A DNA stretch of 64,000 nt from Lentzea terrae (GCF_003265345.1 NZ_QFWW01000002.1:248001-312000); one strand, 5' to 3'; positions 1 to 10,259 are shown, numbered from the stretch's first letter. Numbers and translations are program-made. Notes: generated from the letters alone by a model not told the origin.

Positions 1-286
1 AGGTGTACGTGGTGACGGCGTACTGGTTGGTCTTCCAGACCCCCGACCGCACCACGTGGTCCTTCCAGCTCAGCGTCGTCTTCTCCTGGACCATGATCGT
101 GAAGCCGGTCGTCTTCTGGTCGCAGTTGAAGAACCCGCCGAGCCCGTCGATGAAGTTGCCGCGCTTCTGCACGTGGATGTTGACGTGCTTGTCCGGATCA
201 CACGTGGCCTGCACACCTGCCGCCGCGCTCCCCGGCGCGAACAGCGTTGCGGCCGCGATCGCGGCCGTCACGAGAATCGTCTTCAA
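1..286 (-). CDS. Secreted small protein, truncated by the window edge
   Basis: Only the first 95 codons are present because the gene runs off the left edge. I place the start at a TTG at 286, since AGGGGAG lies six bases upstream and the frame is open from there. The product begins with a basic residue, a hydrophobic stretch to about residue 23 and a plausible cleavage site before Thr28 (VQA-TC), so it is probably exported. The visible mature part has Cys29 and a second Cys in GGFFNCDQK, which could form a disulfide. No family was recognised. Function unknown. Confidence 0.6.
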   Translation of the reverse strand, partial: MKTILVTAAIAAATLFAPGSAAAGVQATCDPDKHVNIHVQKRGNFIDGLGGFFNCDQKTTGFTIMVQEKTTLSWKDHVVRSGVWKTNQYAVTTYT

Positions 287-639
287 GGCTTGCTCCCCTG
301 TCTGGTGCGAAGTGCGAAGTGCGAGGTCACCTTGACCGGGGAGTCGTGCAGGTTTCTTGCGAGCTTTCTGCATTGCGCAGGTCAGAACACTTGCCAGGAC
401 CGAAAACCAGGCGACTGCAGCCGCCGCGGCTTGCTAGCTTCCGCTCATGGAGTGCCTGACAGAACTCAGGATCCGGCAGTTCTCGACAGTCGAGGAACTG
501 CGTGCCGAGCAGCTCGTGGGCGCCGAGACGCTGATCGCGGCCACCGGCGCCCGCCGACGCGCGGATCGCGTGCGGGAAAAGGACGTGCGGTGCGGACGGG
601 GACCGCGATCCCGCGACCGGTTCGCCGGCCTGGGCCTGC
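287..639. other. Region without a convincing gene
   Basis: About 350 bases between the truncated secreted-protein gene and the DUF397 gene. It should hold the promoter of the leftward secreted-protein gene. A rightward ORF from ATG 447 (86 codons, overlapping the end of the DUF397 gene) is preceded by TAGCTT and six bases, the same leaderless arrangement as several real genes here. Its first 40 residues look protein-like (ECLTELRIRQFSTVEELRAE) but the rest is arginine-rich shadow-like sequence, so it may be a decayed gene or nothing. Confidence 0.35.
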
Positions 640-903
640 TCACCAGGGCTCGTCGAACTCCCCGTCTTTGGCGCCTGCCACGAAAGCGTCCCACTCGGCC
701 ATCGTGAAGACGAGGACCGGCTCCAACTGCTTGGAGTTGCGCATGGCGACGTAGGTAGCGCCGTCGGTGTGCTCCACGAAGGCGATCTCGACGTGGCCGT
801 CTTCCGGTTCCGGCTCCGGCGGGCGCTTCCACTCCGCGGCGCGGAGGTCCAGGTTGCCGCGCACGTGGGCCTTGTCGTCGTAGATCGGCGCACTTTCGGT
901 CAT
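640..903 (-). CDS. DUF397 family protein
   Basis: An 87-residue acidic protein with the usual DUF397 layout: a tryptophan near the N-terminus (AAEWKRP), a central strand VEIAFVEHTDGATYVAMRNSK, and the C-terminal signature FTMAEWDAFVAGAKDGEFDEP. DUF397 proteins are abundant in filamentous actinomycetes and are commonly encoded beside XRE-type helix-turn-helix regulators, some of which act in development. No such regulator is next to this copy, so it is an orphan. The start ATG at 903 has no ribosome binding site but has TAGCTT seven bases upstream, suggesting a leaderless transcript. Exact role unknown. Confidence 0.8.
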   Translation of the reverse strand: MTESAPIYDDKAHVRGNLDLRAAEWKRPPEPEPEDGHVEIAFVEHTDGATYVAMRNSKQLEPVLVFTMAEWDAFVAGAKDGEFDEPW

Positions 904-910
904 GCGGATG

Positions 911-916
911 AAGCTA
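911..916 (-). promoter_or_regulatory. Putative -10 box of a leaderless promoter (DUF397 gene)
   Basis: Reads TAGCTT on the minus strand with exactly seven bases to the ATG at 903 and no Shine-Dalgarno sequence between. The same TAnnnT plus 6-8 bases plus start-codon arrangement recurs before many genes in this window. Confidence 0.45.
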
Positions 917-922
917 GCGGAA

Positions 923-957
923 AGGCCCGCGGAGCGTCACACACGCTCCACGGGCCT
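923..957 (-). terminator. Rho-independent terminator of the ilvBNC operon
   Basis: Inverted repeat AGGCCCG-c-GGAGCGT / ACGCTCC-a-CGGGCCT with a five-base loop, starting 15 bases after the ilvC stop. On the minus strand the stem is followed by TTTCC. It lies between the end of ilvC and the start of the DUF397 gene. Confidence 0.75.
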
Positions 958-972
958 CCCTTGAGGAAAGAC

Positions 973-2515
<1,543 letters not shown>

Positions 2516-2516
<1 letters not shown>

Positions 2517-4348
2517 CACAGATCCTCGTCGAACAGGGGGCGGATGCCGCGGGCGGCCATGATCTCGGAGTTGCCGGTGCCCGCTGCGACCATGGGCCAC
2601 ACCTGGGCGTCCTTGCCGACGACGAAGTCGACCACGACCGGCCGGTCGTTGATCTCCAGCGCCTTCGCGATCACCTCGTCCACCTCCTCGCGCGACTCGG
2701 CTCGCAGGCCGACGCAGCCGAGGGCCTCCGACAGGAGCTTGAAGTCTGGGATGCGGTGCTTGTGCGTCCCCAGATCCGTGTTGGAGTACCGCTCGCCGTA
2801 GAACAGGGTCTGCCACTGCCGGACCATGCCCAGGTTGCCGTTGTTGATGACGGCGATCTTCACCGGCAGGCCCTCGATGGCGCAGGTGGCGAGCTCCTGG
2901 TTGGTCATCTGGAAGCAGCCGTCGCCGTCGATGGCCCACACCGTGCGGTCCGGCTCGCCGGCCTTGATGCCCATCGCGGCGGGGACGGCGAAGCCCATCG
3001 TGCCGAGGCCGCCGGAGTTGATCCACGTGCGCGGGTGCTCGTACTTCACGAACTGCGCGGCCCACATCTGGTGCTGTCCGACGCCCGCGGTGTAGATCGT
3101 GTCGGCCGGAGACAGCTGGCCGATGCGCTCGATGACGTACTGCGGCGAAAGCGTGCCGTCCTCCGGCCAGTCGTAGCCGAGCGGGAACGTCTCGCGGATC
3201 GAGTTCAGCGTCTCCCACCACGGCGCGAGGTCGACGGCCTTGGCCGTCTCGCGCTCGGTGCGGACCGCGTCGATCAGTTCGGTGATGATCTCCTTGCAGT
3301 CGCCCACGATCGGGACGTCCGCGCGGCGGTTCTTGGAGATCTCGGCCGGGTCGATGTCCGCGTGGATGATCTGCGCGTCCGGCGCGAACGAGCCCAGCTG
3401 GCCGGTGACGCGGTCGTCGAAGCGGGCGCCCAGCGCGATCAGCAGGTCCGACTTCTGCATCGCCGCGACGGCCGCGACGGTGCCGTGCATGCCGGGCATG
3501 CCGAGGTGCTGCTGGTGCGAGTCGGGGAACGCCCCGCGCGCCATCAGCGTGGTGACGACCGGGATGCCGGTGTCCTCCGCGAGGCGCAGCAGCTCGGCGT
3601 GCGCGTCCGCCTTGATCACGCCGCCGCCCACGTAGAGCACGGGCTTGCGGGCGCTGACGATCAGCTTGGCGGCTTCGCGGACCTGCTTGCCGTGCGGCCG
3701 GGTCGTCGGCCGGTAACCGGGCAGGCGCAGCTCGGGCGGCCAGGAGAAGCTCGTGGTCTCCTGCAGCACGTCCTTGGGGATGTCGACCAGCACGGGGCCG
3801 GGTCGGCCCGTCGCGGCGATGTGGAACGCCTCCGCGATCGCCCGCGGGATCTCCGCGGCGTCGGTCACGAGGACGTTGTGCTTGGTGATCGGCATCGTGA
3901 TGCCGCAGATGTCCGCCTCCTGGAAGGCGTCCGTGCCGATCAGCGGCCGCGACTGCTGGCCGGTGATCGCGACGACGGGCACGGAGTCCATGTTCGCGTC
4001 CGCGAGCGGGGTGACGAGGTTCGTCGCACCCGGTCCAGAGGTGGCCATGCAGACCCCGACCTTGCCGGTGGCCTGCGCGTATCCGGTCGCCGCGTGTCCC
4101 GCGCCCTGCTCGTGGCGGACCAGGATGTGCCGGACCTTCGTGGAGTCCAGCAGCGGGTCGTACGCGGGAAGGATCGTCCCGCCGGGAATGCCGAACACCA
4201 CTTCACACCCGACCGCCTCGAGCGAGCGGACGAGGGACTGCGCCCCGGTCACTCGGATCGGCGCGCCGGTGGGCGGAGCCGGTTTGGGCCGCGGACCTGG
4301 ACGTGGCGACGAGGGCTCGGAAGCCTGTCGCGATGGTGCGCTGGTCAT
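2516..4348 (-). CDS. ilvB: Acetolactate synthase large (catalytic) subunit
   Basis: A 610-residue thiamine-diphosphate and FAD enzyme that makes acetolactate from two pyruvates or acetohydroxybutyrate from pyruvate and 2-oxobutyrate. The catalytic glutamate lies in [18 protein letters not shown], the FAD region in the centre, and the ThDP motif runs from [14 protein letters not shown] to [13 protein letters not shown] choose ATG 4348; the upstream GTG at 4381 would add eleven residues overlapping the attenuator. The first 40 residues are Pro/Ser/Arg-rich and unconserved, common in actinomycetes. First gene of ilvBNC, controlled by the leader peptide and attenuator just upstream. Confidence 0.97.
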
Positions 4349-4382
4349 TGGTTTGCCTCGTGGGTATCGGGGTCCGGACACG

Positions 4383-4421
4383 AAAAAACCCTCGACAACC
4401 CGAAGATGGGTCGTGCGAGGG
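4383..4421 (-). terminator. Transcription attenuator hairpin of ilvBNC
   Basis: On the minus strand a GC-rich stem (CCCTCG-cac-GACCC pairing with GGGTTGTCGAGGG, loop about six bases) is followed directly by six T residues, 35 bases before the ilvB ATG. It lies 27 bases after the stop of a Leu/Val-rich leader peptide. Two GCGTCGACGC-type segments, one near the leader stop and one just before the stem, could form the competing structure. This is a classic amino-acid attenuator layout. Confidence 0.85.
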
Positions 4422-4447
4422 TCGCGCGTCGACGCAGGCTGTTCGGC

Positions 4448-4495
4448 TCAGGCGTCGACGCGCCTGAGAAGTACGAGAACGAGCGTGCGCTGCAT
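4448..4495 (-). CDS. ilvB leader peptide (LVLVLL type)
   Basis: A 15-codon ORF, ATG at 4495 to TGA at 4448, encoding MQRTLVLVLLRRVDA. Six consecutive codons are Leu-Val-Leu-Val-Leu-Leu (CTC GTT CTC GTA CTT CTC), and one more Val codon follows. Such peptides stall ribosomes when leucyl- or valyl-tRNA is scarce; stalling lets an antiterminator form in place of the terminator at 4383-4421, switching on ilvBNC. There is no isoleucine codon, so the sensor appears to respond to leucine and valine only. It is far too short for ordinary gene finders. Confidence 0.85.
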   Translation of the reverse strand: MQRTLVLVLLRRVDA

Positions 4496-4580
4496 GGACC
4501 GGACGTTATCGCCTCGCGCAAGAGTGCGTCAACTCTGCGAGATGGAATTCCCGGATCGTGGACGTGGAACAATCCTTCGG

Positions 4581-5015
4581 GTGAAGAAGCTGGTCTTTCG
4601 CATCCCGGCAACGGCGCTGCTCGCAGCGGGTCTGATCGCCATCTGCGTGACTCCTGTGGCGTGGGTCGCTCCCGGACTGCAAGCGCTCTACGTCCTGCCG
4701 CTCGGATACGCGTACTGGGTCGTCCGCAACCGCACCACGGTCACCGAGGAGTCGCTCGTCGCACGTGGACTGTTCGGCTCGACCGAGGTGAAGTGGGACG
4801 AGTTGAAGTCCATCCGGCTGGTCCAGAAGGGCTGGCTGAAGGCGGTGAAGTCCGACGACACCGAGGTGACGCTGCCCGCGGTGCGGCTCATGCACCTGCC
4901 GGCGCTGTCGCTGGTCAGCGGTGGACGTGTGCCGGACCCGACGGTCAAGGAAGAAGCGGCTGCGGACGAGGTCGCCGAGGAAGCCGCAGAAGAGGTCGTA
5001 GAGTCGGAGAAGTGA
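4581..5015 (+). CDS. PH-domain membrane protein, Cfp6 (Rv3004) type
   Basis: A 144-residue protein with two hydrophobic segments near the N-terminus (about residues 8-24 and 29-47), then a short bacterial PH-like domain with the usual WDELKSIRLVQKGWL and VTLPAVRLMHLPAL blocks. The C-terminal tail is acidic and Ala/Glu-rich. Its position divergent from ilvBNC matches M. tuberculosis Rv3004 (Cfp6). The GTG start at 4581 lacks a Shine-Dalgarno sequence; AACAAT sits seven bases upstream, so the message may be leaderless. The stop overlaps the GTG of the next gene. Function unknown beyond a probable membrane location. Confidence 0.85.
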   Translation: MKKLVFRIPATALLAAGLIAICVTPVAWVAPGLQALYVLPLGYAYWVVRNRTTVTEESLVARGLFGSTEVKWDELKSIRLVQKGWLKAVKSDDTEVTLPAVRLMHLPALSLVSGGRVPDPTVKEEAAADEVAEEAAEEVVESEK

Positions 5016-5437
5016 TCCGACGAGTTCCGCTGCTGAGCCTGCTGCTGTCCATCGCAGGCCTGCTGACCTCGGCTTACCTGACGTACACGCATTTCAACGC
5101 CGGCGCGCTGCTGTGCTCGGCCGACGCCGTCATCGACTGCGAGACCGTGACCACGAGCGAGCAGTCCGCGCTCTTCGGCATCCCCGTCGCGTTCCTCGGG
5201 CTGGCGTTCTTCGCGTTCCTCACCGTGATCTGCCTCCCGTTCGCGTGGCGGATCGAGGCGCTGAAGTGGGTGCGCCTGGCCGCGATCGGCGTGGGCGTGC
5301 TGATGGTCGTCTACCTGGTCGCGGCGGAGTTCCTCGTCATCGGCAAGATCTGCCTGTGGTGCACCGTTGTGCACGTGATCACGCTCGCGCTGGCCTATCT
5401 GCTGGTCTCCGCGAGTCTGCGCACAAGTAACCTTTGA
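5012..5437 (+). CDS. VKOR-family thiol oxidoreductase
   Basis: A 141-residue integral membrane protein of the vitamin K epoxide reductase family, which reoxidises periplasmic-type thiol oxidases using a quinone. It shows the active-site CLWC at residues 114-117 in the last part of the helix bundle, the loop cysteines Cys35 and Cys43, and four or five hydrophobic segments. In actinobacteria these proteins partner with DsbA-like enzymes to form disulfides in exported proteins; no DsbA gene is adjacent here. The GTG start overlaps the previous stop as GTGA, so it is translationally coupled to the PH-domain gene. Confidence 0.9.
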   Translation: MIRRVPLLSLLLSIAGLLTSAYLTYTHFNAGALLCSADAVIDCETVTTSEQSALFGIPVAFLGLAFFAFLTVICLPFAWRIEALKWVRLAAIGVGVLMVVYLVAAEFLVIGKICLWCTVVHVITLALAYLLVSASLRTSNL

Positions 5438-5515
5438 GGCACCGCTCCCAGACTGATGGTCGCCCGCACCCCTGGCGTCCCGCGCGTTTTCTCTTGAACT
5501 GAATCTGGAGGAGCA

Positions 5516-7360
5516 GTGCCTCAGCTCCGCTCTCGCACCACCACGCACGGCCGCAACGCAGCCGGTGCCCGCGCTCTCTGGCGCGCGACCGGCATGACGG
5601 ACAGCGACTTCGGCAAGCCCATCATCGCGATCGCCAACTCCTACACGCAGTTCGTGCCGGGTCACGTGCACCTGCGGGACCTCGGCGACATCGTGGCCGA
5701 GGCCGTGCGCGAGGCGGGTGGCGTGCCGCGCGAGTTCCACACCATCGCGGTCGACGACGGCATCGCCATGGGCCACAGCGGCATGCTCTACTCGCTGCCC
5801 AGCCGCGAGATCATCGCCGACTCCGTCGAGTACATGGTCAACGCGCACCAGGCCGACGCGATCGTCTGCATCTCGAACTGCGACAAGATCACCCCCGGCA
5901 TGCTGAACGCGGCGATGCGGCTCAACATCCCCGTCGTGTTCGTGTCCGGCGGGCCGATGGAGGCCGGCAAGGCCGTCGTCGTCGAGGGTGTCGCCGTGGC
6001 GCCGACCGACCTCATCACCGCGATCGCCGCGTCCGCTTCTCCCGCGGTGAACGAGGAGGGCCTCAGCGAGGTCGAGCGGTCCGCGTGCCCGACGTGCGGT
6101 TCGTGCTCCGGCATGTTCACCGCCAACTCGATGAACTGCCTCACCGAGGCCCTCGGCTTGTCGTTGCCGGGCAACGGATCGACGCTGGCGACCCACGCCG
6201 CGCGTCGCGAGCTGTTCTCCGAGGCCGGTCGCGTGGTCGTGGAGCTGTGCAAGCGCTGGTACGGCGAGGACGACGAGTCGGCGCTGCCGCGGTCGATCGC
6301 GAACCGCAAGGCGTTCGAGAACGCGATGGCGCTCGACATGGCCATGGGCGGCTCGACGAACACCGTGCTGCACATCCTCGCCGCCGCGCAGGAGGGCGAG
6401 ATCGATTTCACGCTGCAGGACATCGACGACCTGTCCCGCCGCGTGCCGTGCCTGTCCAAGGTGTCGCCGAACTCCGACTACCACATGGAGGACGTGCACC
6501 GGGCCGGCGGAATCCCCGCGCTGCTGGGCGAGCTCTACCGCGCCGGGCTGCTCAACGACGACGTGACGTCGGTGCACACGCCGACCCTCGCCGAGTGGCT
6601 CGGCAAGTGGGACATCCGGGCGGAGAACCCGTCTGCCGAAGCTTTGGAACTGTTCCACGCCGCTCCCGGTGGCGTCCGCACGACCGAGGCGTTCTCGACG
6701 TCGAACCGGTGGTCCTCTTTGGACACGGATGCGCAGAAGGGGTGCATCCGCTCCTTCGAGCACGCCTACACCAAGGACGGCGGCCTGGCCGTGCTGCGCG
6801 GCAACCTGGCCGAGCGCGGCGCGATCATCAAGGCCGCCGGCATCGACGAGGAGCTGTGGCACTTCGAGGGCCCGGCGCGCGTCGTCGAGTCCCAGGAGCA
6901 GGCCGTCTCGGCGATCCTGAACAAGGAGATCCAGGCGGGCGAGGTGCTCGTCGTCCGCTACGAGGGCCCGTCCGGCGGCCCCGGCATGCAGGAGATGCTG
7001 CACCCCACGGCGTTCCTGAAGGGCGCCGGCCTCGGCAAGAAGTGCGCGCTGATCACGGACGGCCGCTTCTCCGGTGGCTCGTCGGGTCTGTCGATCGGCC
7101 ACATCTCGCCGGAGGCGGCGGGCGGCGGCACGATCGGCCTGGTCGAGAACGGCGACCGGATCCTCATCGACGTGCACGAGCGGCGGTTGGAGCTGCTGGT
7201 GGACGACGAGGTGCTGGCCGAGCGGCGCGCCAAGATGGAGGCGTCGGAGCGACCGTGGCAGCCGGTGGACCGGATCCGTCCGGTCACGGGTGCGCTGCGG
7301 GCGTACGCACGGATGGCGACCGACGCGTCGACCGGTGCGGTGCGCGACCCGAGCCGTTAG
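5516..7360 (+). CDS. ilvD: Dihydroxy-acid dehydratase
   Basis: A 614-residue iron-sulfur enzyme that converts dihydroxy acids to 2-oxo acids, the third common step of branched-chain amino acid synthesis. Cluster and metal ligands are visible in [10 protein letters not shown] and [19 protein letters not shown], and [20 protein letters not shown] is the conserved C-terminal block. The start is GTG 5516, preceded by a strong GGAGGAG. It lies 78 bases after the VKOR gene, on the strand opposite ilvBNC, so the pathway genes are clustered but separately transcribed. No leader peptide was seen in the 78-base gap. The gene ends convergently with a small membrane-protein gene. Confidence 0.97.
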   Translation: MPQLRSRTTTHGRNAAGARALWRATGMTDSDFGKPIIAIANSYTQFVPGHVHLRDLGDIVAEAVREAGGVPREFHTIAVDDGIAMGHSGMLYSLPSREIIADSVEYMVNAHQADAIVCISNCDKITPGMLNAAMRLNIPVVFVSGGPMEAGKAVVVEGVAVAPTDLITAIAASASPAVNEEGLSEVERSACPTCGSCSGMFTANSMNCLTEALGLSLPGNGSTLATHAARRELFSEAGRVVVELCKRWYGEDDESALPRSIANRKAFENAMALDMAMGGSTNTVLHILAAAQEGEIDFTLQDIDDLSRRVPCLSKVSPNSDYHMEDVHRAGGIPALLGELYRAGLLNDDVTSVHTPTLAEWLGKWDIRAENPSAEALELFHAAPGGVRTTEAFSTSNRWSSLDTDAQKGCIRSFEHAYTKDGGLAVLRGNLAERGAIIKAAGIDEELWHFEGPARVVESQEQAVSAILNKEIQAGEVLVVRYEGPSGGPGMQEMLHPTAFLKGAGLGKKCALITDGRFSGGSSGLSIGHISPEAAGGGTIGLVENGDRILIDVHERRLELLVDDEVLAERRAKMEASERPWQPVDRIRPVTGALRAYARMATDASTGAVRDPSR

Positions 7361-7599
7361 AGGCTGAGCGCAAGCGCCAGACAAGCCAGAAAAACGAGCC
7401 AGCCCGTCAGCGGACCGCTGACGGGCTGCTCTGTTCTCTTGACCATGACGCCGCTGACGATCAGACCTGCGAGCAGGCCCAACGGCGGTAGCAGGGACTT
7501 CGCGGTGAGACCGAACGGGAACGCCACCAGGTACACGACCGGAATCCCGATCACCAGCAGGGCGAGCTGGAGCAGCGCTCCCATCAAGTTCTTCCGCAC
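7357..7599 (-). CDS. Small membrane protein downstream of DoxX gene
   Basis: An 80-residue protein with two clear hydrophobic segments (about residues 6-28 and 35-50) and a third near the C-terminus ([15 protein letters not shown]). The GTG start at 7599 follows the DoxX stop by five bases, so the two are one operon. The stop overlaps the ilvD stop by four bases in convergent orientation. A 12-bp inverted repeat lies inside the coding sequence (7401-7427), over codons for QPVSGPLTG. No family recognised. Confidence 0.65.
   Translation of the reverse strand: MRKNLMGALLQLALLVIGIPVVYLVAFPFGLTAKSLLPPLGLLAGLIVSGVMVKRTEQPVSGPLTGWLVFLACLALALSL
7401..7427 (+). terminator. Hairpin after ilvD, inside the convergent gene
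   Basis: Perfect 12-bp inverted repeat AGCCCGTCAGCG / CGCTGACGGGCT with a three-base loop, 40 bases past the ilvD stop. On the plus strand it is followed by GCTCTGTTCTCTT, partly T-rich, so it probably ends ilvD transcription. It is embedded in the reading frame of the small membrane-protein gene on the other strand. Confidence 0.65.
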
Positions 7600-7604
7600 A
7601 GGGC

Positions 7605-8333
7605 TTATCGGAACACGAAGAACGTGGCCGCCGCAGCACCGCCGCCGAGCACGAGGGCGATGAAACCGGCTGCCAGCGGGTGCCGGAACCAGCTGCGGTT
7701 GTAGTCCAGCGCGGCCCGGCCAGGTCCGGCGAACAGCGCCGCGAACGCCATGCCGGCGAGCGCCAGCTCCAGCTCCACGCCGTTGGGGCCGAAGAAGCCG
7801 CCCTTGTACTTCAGCGCGATGACGTTCGCCATGACCGCGAGCAGACCCGCCGCGGCGAGCGGCGTGAAGAGGCCCAGCACGAGCAGGCCGCCGCCCGCGA
7901 GCTCCGTGATGCCGGTGACCCAGGCGAGGACGACCGACTCGCGGTAGCCCATCTTCTCGAGCGACTGCGCGAAGCCGTTGATGCCGGGACCGCCGAAGAG
8001 CCCGAAGACCTTCTGCAGGCCGTGCAGCACGAAGATGCCGCCGAGCACGGCGCGCAGGCCGAGCAGACCGAGGTCGGGGCCCACGGTCCAGCCGAACTTC
8101 TTGCGCTCGTCCTCGAACGGATCGTCGTCGACCGCGTTGTCCACAGTGGACCTGTCCAGCGGGGTGTAGCCCGTCGGAGTGTCGAACGCCTTCGTCGTGG
8201 AGTCGTACGGCGACCCAGCACCGGCTCTGGTGGTGCTGTCGTCGAAGTGGTGCACTCCCCCTCCGCTGCTCGAGTAGAACGAGTCGTCGGAGAAAGCGCT
8301 CGATGTGGTCGAGCCTTTGTCGTGAGTAGCCAC
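7605..8333 (-). CDS. DoxX family membrane protein (Rv3005c-like)
   Basis: A 242-residue protein. Residues 1-80 are hydrophilic, Ser/Thr/Asp-rich and probably disordered in the cytoplasm; the rest is a four-helix DoxX domain (LGLLGLRAVLGGIFVLHGLQKVFGLFGG, then TGITELAGGGLLVLGLFTPLAA and MANVIALKYKGG). DoxX-like proteins are linked to quinone or thiosulfate redox chemistry and, in mycobacteria (Rv3005c), to a membrane complex with superoxide dismutase and SseA for oxidative stress. Location next to ilvBNC/Cfp6 and LppZ matches Rv3005c. Start GTG 8333. Followed in operon by an 80-residue membrane protein. Confidence 0.88.
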   Translation of the reverse strand: MATHDKGSTTSSAFSDDSFYSSSGGGVHHFDDSTTRAGAGSPYDSTTKAFDTPTGYTPLDRSTVDNAVDDDPFEDERKKFGWTVGPDLGLLGLRAVLGGIFVLHGLQKVFGLFGGPGINGFAQSLEKMGYRESVVLAWVTGITELAGGGLLVLGLFTPLAAAGLLAVMANVIALKYKGGFFGPNGVELELALAGMAFAALFAGPGRAALDYNRSWFRHPLAAGFIALVLGGGAAAATFFVFR

Positions 8334-8383
8334 GCCCGCACGCTAGGAGACCCGGTACGGGCGCGCGAGAGCCGAACGGCAGC

Positions 8384-8398
8384 TTAGGTTCACCCTAA
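8384..8398. promoter_or_regulatory. Short palindrome upstream of the DoxX gene
   Basis: TTAGG-ttcac-CCTAA, a perfect 5-bp inverted repeat 51 bases upstream of the DoxX start. It recalls the half-sites of DtxR/IdeR iron boxes but the spacer is five bases, not nine, so it does not fit that consensus. It may be an operator for an unknown regulator or chance. Confidence 0.25.
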
Positions 8399-8413
8399 TG
8401 GAGTAGGGGCTCC

Positions 8414-9328
8414 CTAGTAAGCACCGTTCACAAGATTGCGCGGACGCTCCCCTGCAACGTAGCGAGCGATCTCGGAAGCAACGATGGCGTACGCGCGATG
8501 TGTGTGCCCCGTGCACGATCCTGCCACGTGCGGGGTGAGGAACAGCCCCGGCGCGGTCCACAGTGGATGATCCGCCGGAAGAGGTTCGGGATCGGTCACG
8601 TCGAGAGCCGCGCGCAGTCGCCCGGAATTCAGTTCCGCGACCAATGCATCGGTGTCGACGACGGGCCCGCGGGCGCCGTTGACCAGGATCGCGTTGTCCT
8701 TCATCGCGGCCAGGAACTTGGCGTCGACCAAATGCCTGGTCTCCTCCGTCATCGGCGTGAAGATCACCACCACGTCGAACTCCGGCAGCAGCGCCGGCAG
8801 CTCGTCCACCCCGCGCACGCCGTCCCTGGCGGTGCGGCCGACGAGCACGGCAGAGGCGTCGAACGGTTCGAGGCGCCGCTGCAACTGCTCGCCGAGGTCG
8901 CCGGCACCGACGATCAGAACCTTCTTGCCCTGCAAGGTGTCCGTCAGGTGGTAGTCCCAGCGGCCCTCGGCGCGGGCGCGTTCGAAAACGAGGAAGTCTC
9001 GGTATATCGCCAGCAACGCGCCGATGGCCCACTCCGCGGTGCTGCCGCCGTGTGCGCCACGGCACGTGGAAAGCAGCACACCCTCCGGCACCCGACCGAC
9101 GAAGTTCTCCGCGCCCGCGCTCAGCAGCTGCACGAACTTGAGCTTCGGCAACTGCGCGAACACGTCGCGGGGGTCGGTGCCGGCGAGGAACTTCGGTACC
9201 AGGATCTCGGCGTCCAGGCCTTCCGCGGGCAACGGCTGGCCGGGCTCATAACGAACCGGCCGGACACCGTCCACCTGAGACAGCGCCTGCACTCCGAAGT
9301 CATCTGGCACGAGCACGGTGAGCGTCAC
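8414..9328 (-). CDS. D-2-hydroxyacid dehydrogenase, NAD-dependent
   Basis: A 304-residue member of the D-isomer 2-hydroxyacid dehydrogenase family, which interconverts 2-hydroxy and 2-oxo acids. The cofactor motif is VGAGDLGEQLQRR in the centre, and the catalytic triad positions are visible as Arg in NGARGPVVD, Glu in DPEPLP and His in TPHVAGS. The substrate cannot be told; it is shorter than phosphoglycerate dehydrogenase and lacks an ACT domain. I choose GTG 9328, giving VTLTVLVPDDFG; no good ribosome binding site precedes it. It is divergent from the hydrolase gene that starts at 9348. Confidence 0.85.
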   Translation of the reverse strand: MTLTVLVPDDFGVQALSQVDGVRPVRYEPGQPLPAEGLDAEILVPKFLAGTDPRDVFAQLPKLKFVQLLSAGAENFVGRVPEGVLLSTCRGAHGGSTAEWAIGALLAIYRDFLVFERARAEGRWDYHLTDTLQGKKVLIVGAGDLGEQLQRRLEPFDASAVLVGRTARDGVRGVDELPALLPEFDVVVIFTPMTEETRHLVDAKFLAAMKDNAILVNGARGPVVDTDALVAELNSGRLRAALDVTDPEPLPADHPLWTAPGLFLTPHVAGSCTGHTHRAYAIVASEIARYVAGERPRNLVNGAY

Positions 9329-9347
9329 AAGGCCAAAGTACGTCAGA

Positions 9348-10259
9348 ATGACGACCATGCGGGAGCACGACGTCATCTCCTGGGACGGCACGAAGGTCCG
9401 AACGTGGCAGGTGCCAGGCGAGGGCACACCGGTGCTGCTGTGCCCTGGCGTGGGTTCAGGGCCGGAGTCGTGGCCGTCGCTGGCCGACCGCGGCGGCCTG
9501 CTCAGCTGGTACATGCGCGGCACGATGGGCTCTGACCGGCCCGTCGACGAGCGCAACATCTCGTTGGACGACCACGTGTCGGACGCGATCGCCGTGCTGG
9601 ACGACGCGGGCATCGAGCGGTGCGTCGTCATGGGCTGGTCGATGGGCGTCACGATCGCGGCCGAGCTGGCGTTGCGGCATCCCGAACGGGTGGCGGGCGT
9701 GCTGCTCGTCGCGGGTGCGCCGGGCGACTCGTTCGAGGCGATGCTGCCGGTCGTTCCCAAGACCCTGCGCCGGTTCGTCGGACTGACCGGGACGAAGCTG
9801 TTGCAGCAGGCCGGTCCGGTGCTCGACAAGGTGCTGCACCGGATCCCGGTGACGGACGCGACGACGTTCCTGCTGCGGCACAGCGGCGTGATCAAGCCGA
9901 GCAGCGACCCGAAGGCCGTGACGAGCGCGGTCAGCCGGTTCCTGCAGCACGACTGGCGCTGGTACTTCACGCTGGCGCTCGCGCTGGGCGAGACGCCGCG
10001 CCAGGACCTCGGCCCGATCGTGTGCCCGATCACACTGCTGGCCGGGCGAGACGACCTGCTGGCGACGACGGAGAGCATGTCCGGTCCCGTCGGCGCGCTG
10101 CCGCAGGCCCGGCTGAGGGTGCTGCCCTGCAGCCACTACCTGCCGCTGGAGGCGCCGGAGGTCGTCAGCGCCGAGCTCGACCTGCTGCTGGACCGGGTGC
10201 GTTCGGTCGATTTCGCGACCTCGGAGGCGTTCACCGAGGGTTCACGGTCACGGACCTAG
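9348..10259 (+). CDS. Alpha/beta hydrolase
   Basis: A 303-residue alpha/beta-fold hydrolase. The nucleophile elbow is GWSMG, the oxyanion region is in LLCPGVGSGPESW, and the C-terminal part has the acid in AGRDDLLA and the histidine in PCSHYLPLEAPE. Such proteins hydrolyse esters, lactones or related bonds; the substrate is unknown. ATG 9348 is used, although ATG 9357 is also possible; the two divergent starts (9328 and 9348) are only 19 bases apart, leaving little room for separate leadered promoters. Its stop codon TAG is also the first half of the putative -10 box of the next gene. Confidence 0.85.
   Translation: MTTMREHDVISWDGTKVRTWQVPGEGTPVLLCPGVGSGPESWPSLADRGGLLSWYMRGTMGSDRPVDERNISLDDHVSDAIAVLDDAGIERCVVMGWSMGVTIAAELALRHPERVAGVLLVAGAPGDSFEAMLPVVPKTLRRFVGLTGTKLLQQAGPVLDKVLHRIPVTDATTFLLRHSGVIKPSSDPKAVTSAVSRFLQHDWRWYFTLALALGETPRQDLGPIVCPITLLAGRDDLLATTESMSGPVGALPQARLRVLPCSHYLPLEAPEVVSAELDLLLDRVRSVDFATSEAFTEGSRSRT

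Noticed and set aside
327-893. 188-codon minus-strand ORF across the DUF397 gene
   Set aside because: Different frame from the DUF397 protein, Ser/Arg-rich shadow sequence.
2756-5437. Long plus-strand ORF of 893 codons across ilvB
   Set aside because: It is an Arg/Val/Ala-rich antisense shadow of ilvB with low-complexity sequence; only its last part (from 5012) is a real gene, VKOR.
4688-7639. 983-codon minus-strand ORF over ilvD
   Set aside because: Antisense shadow of ilvD in GC-rich DNA; composition and lack of motifs rule it out.
8384-8398. Iron box for IdeR/DmdR upstream of DoxX
   Set aside because: Half-sites TTAGG/CCTAA are present but spacing is five rather than nine and overall match to the 19-bp consensus is about 10 of 19.
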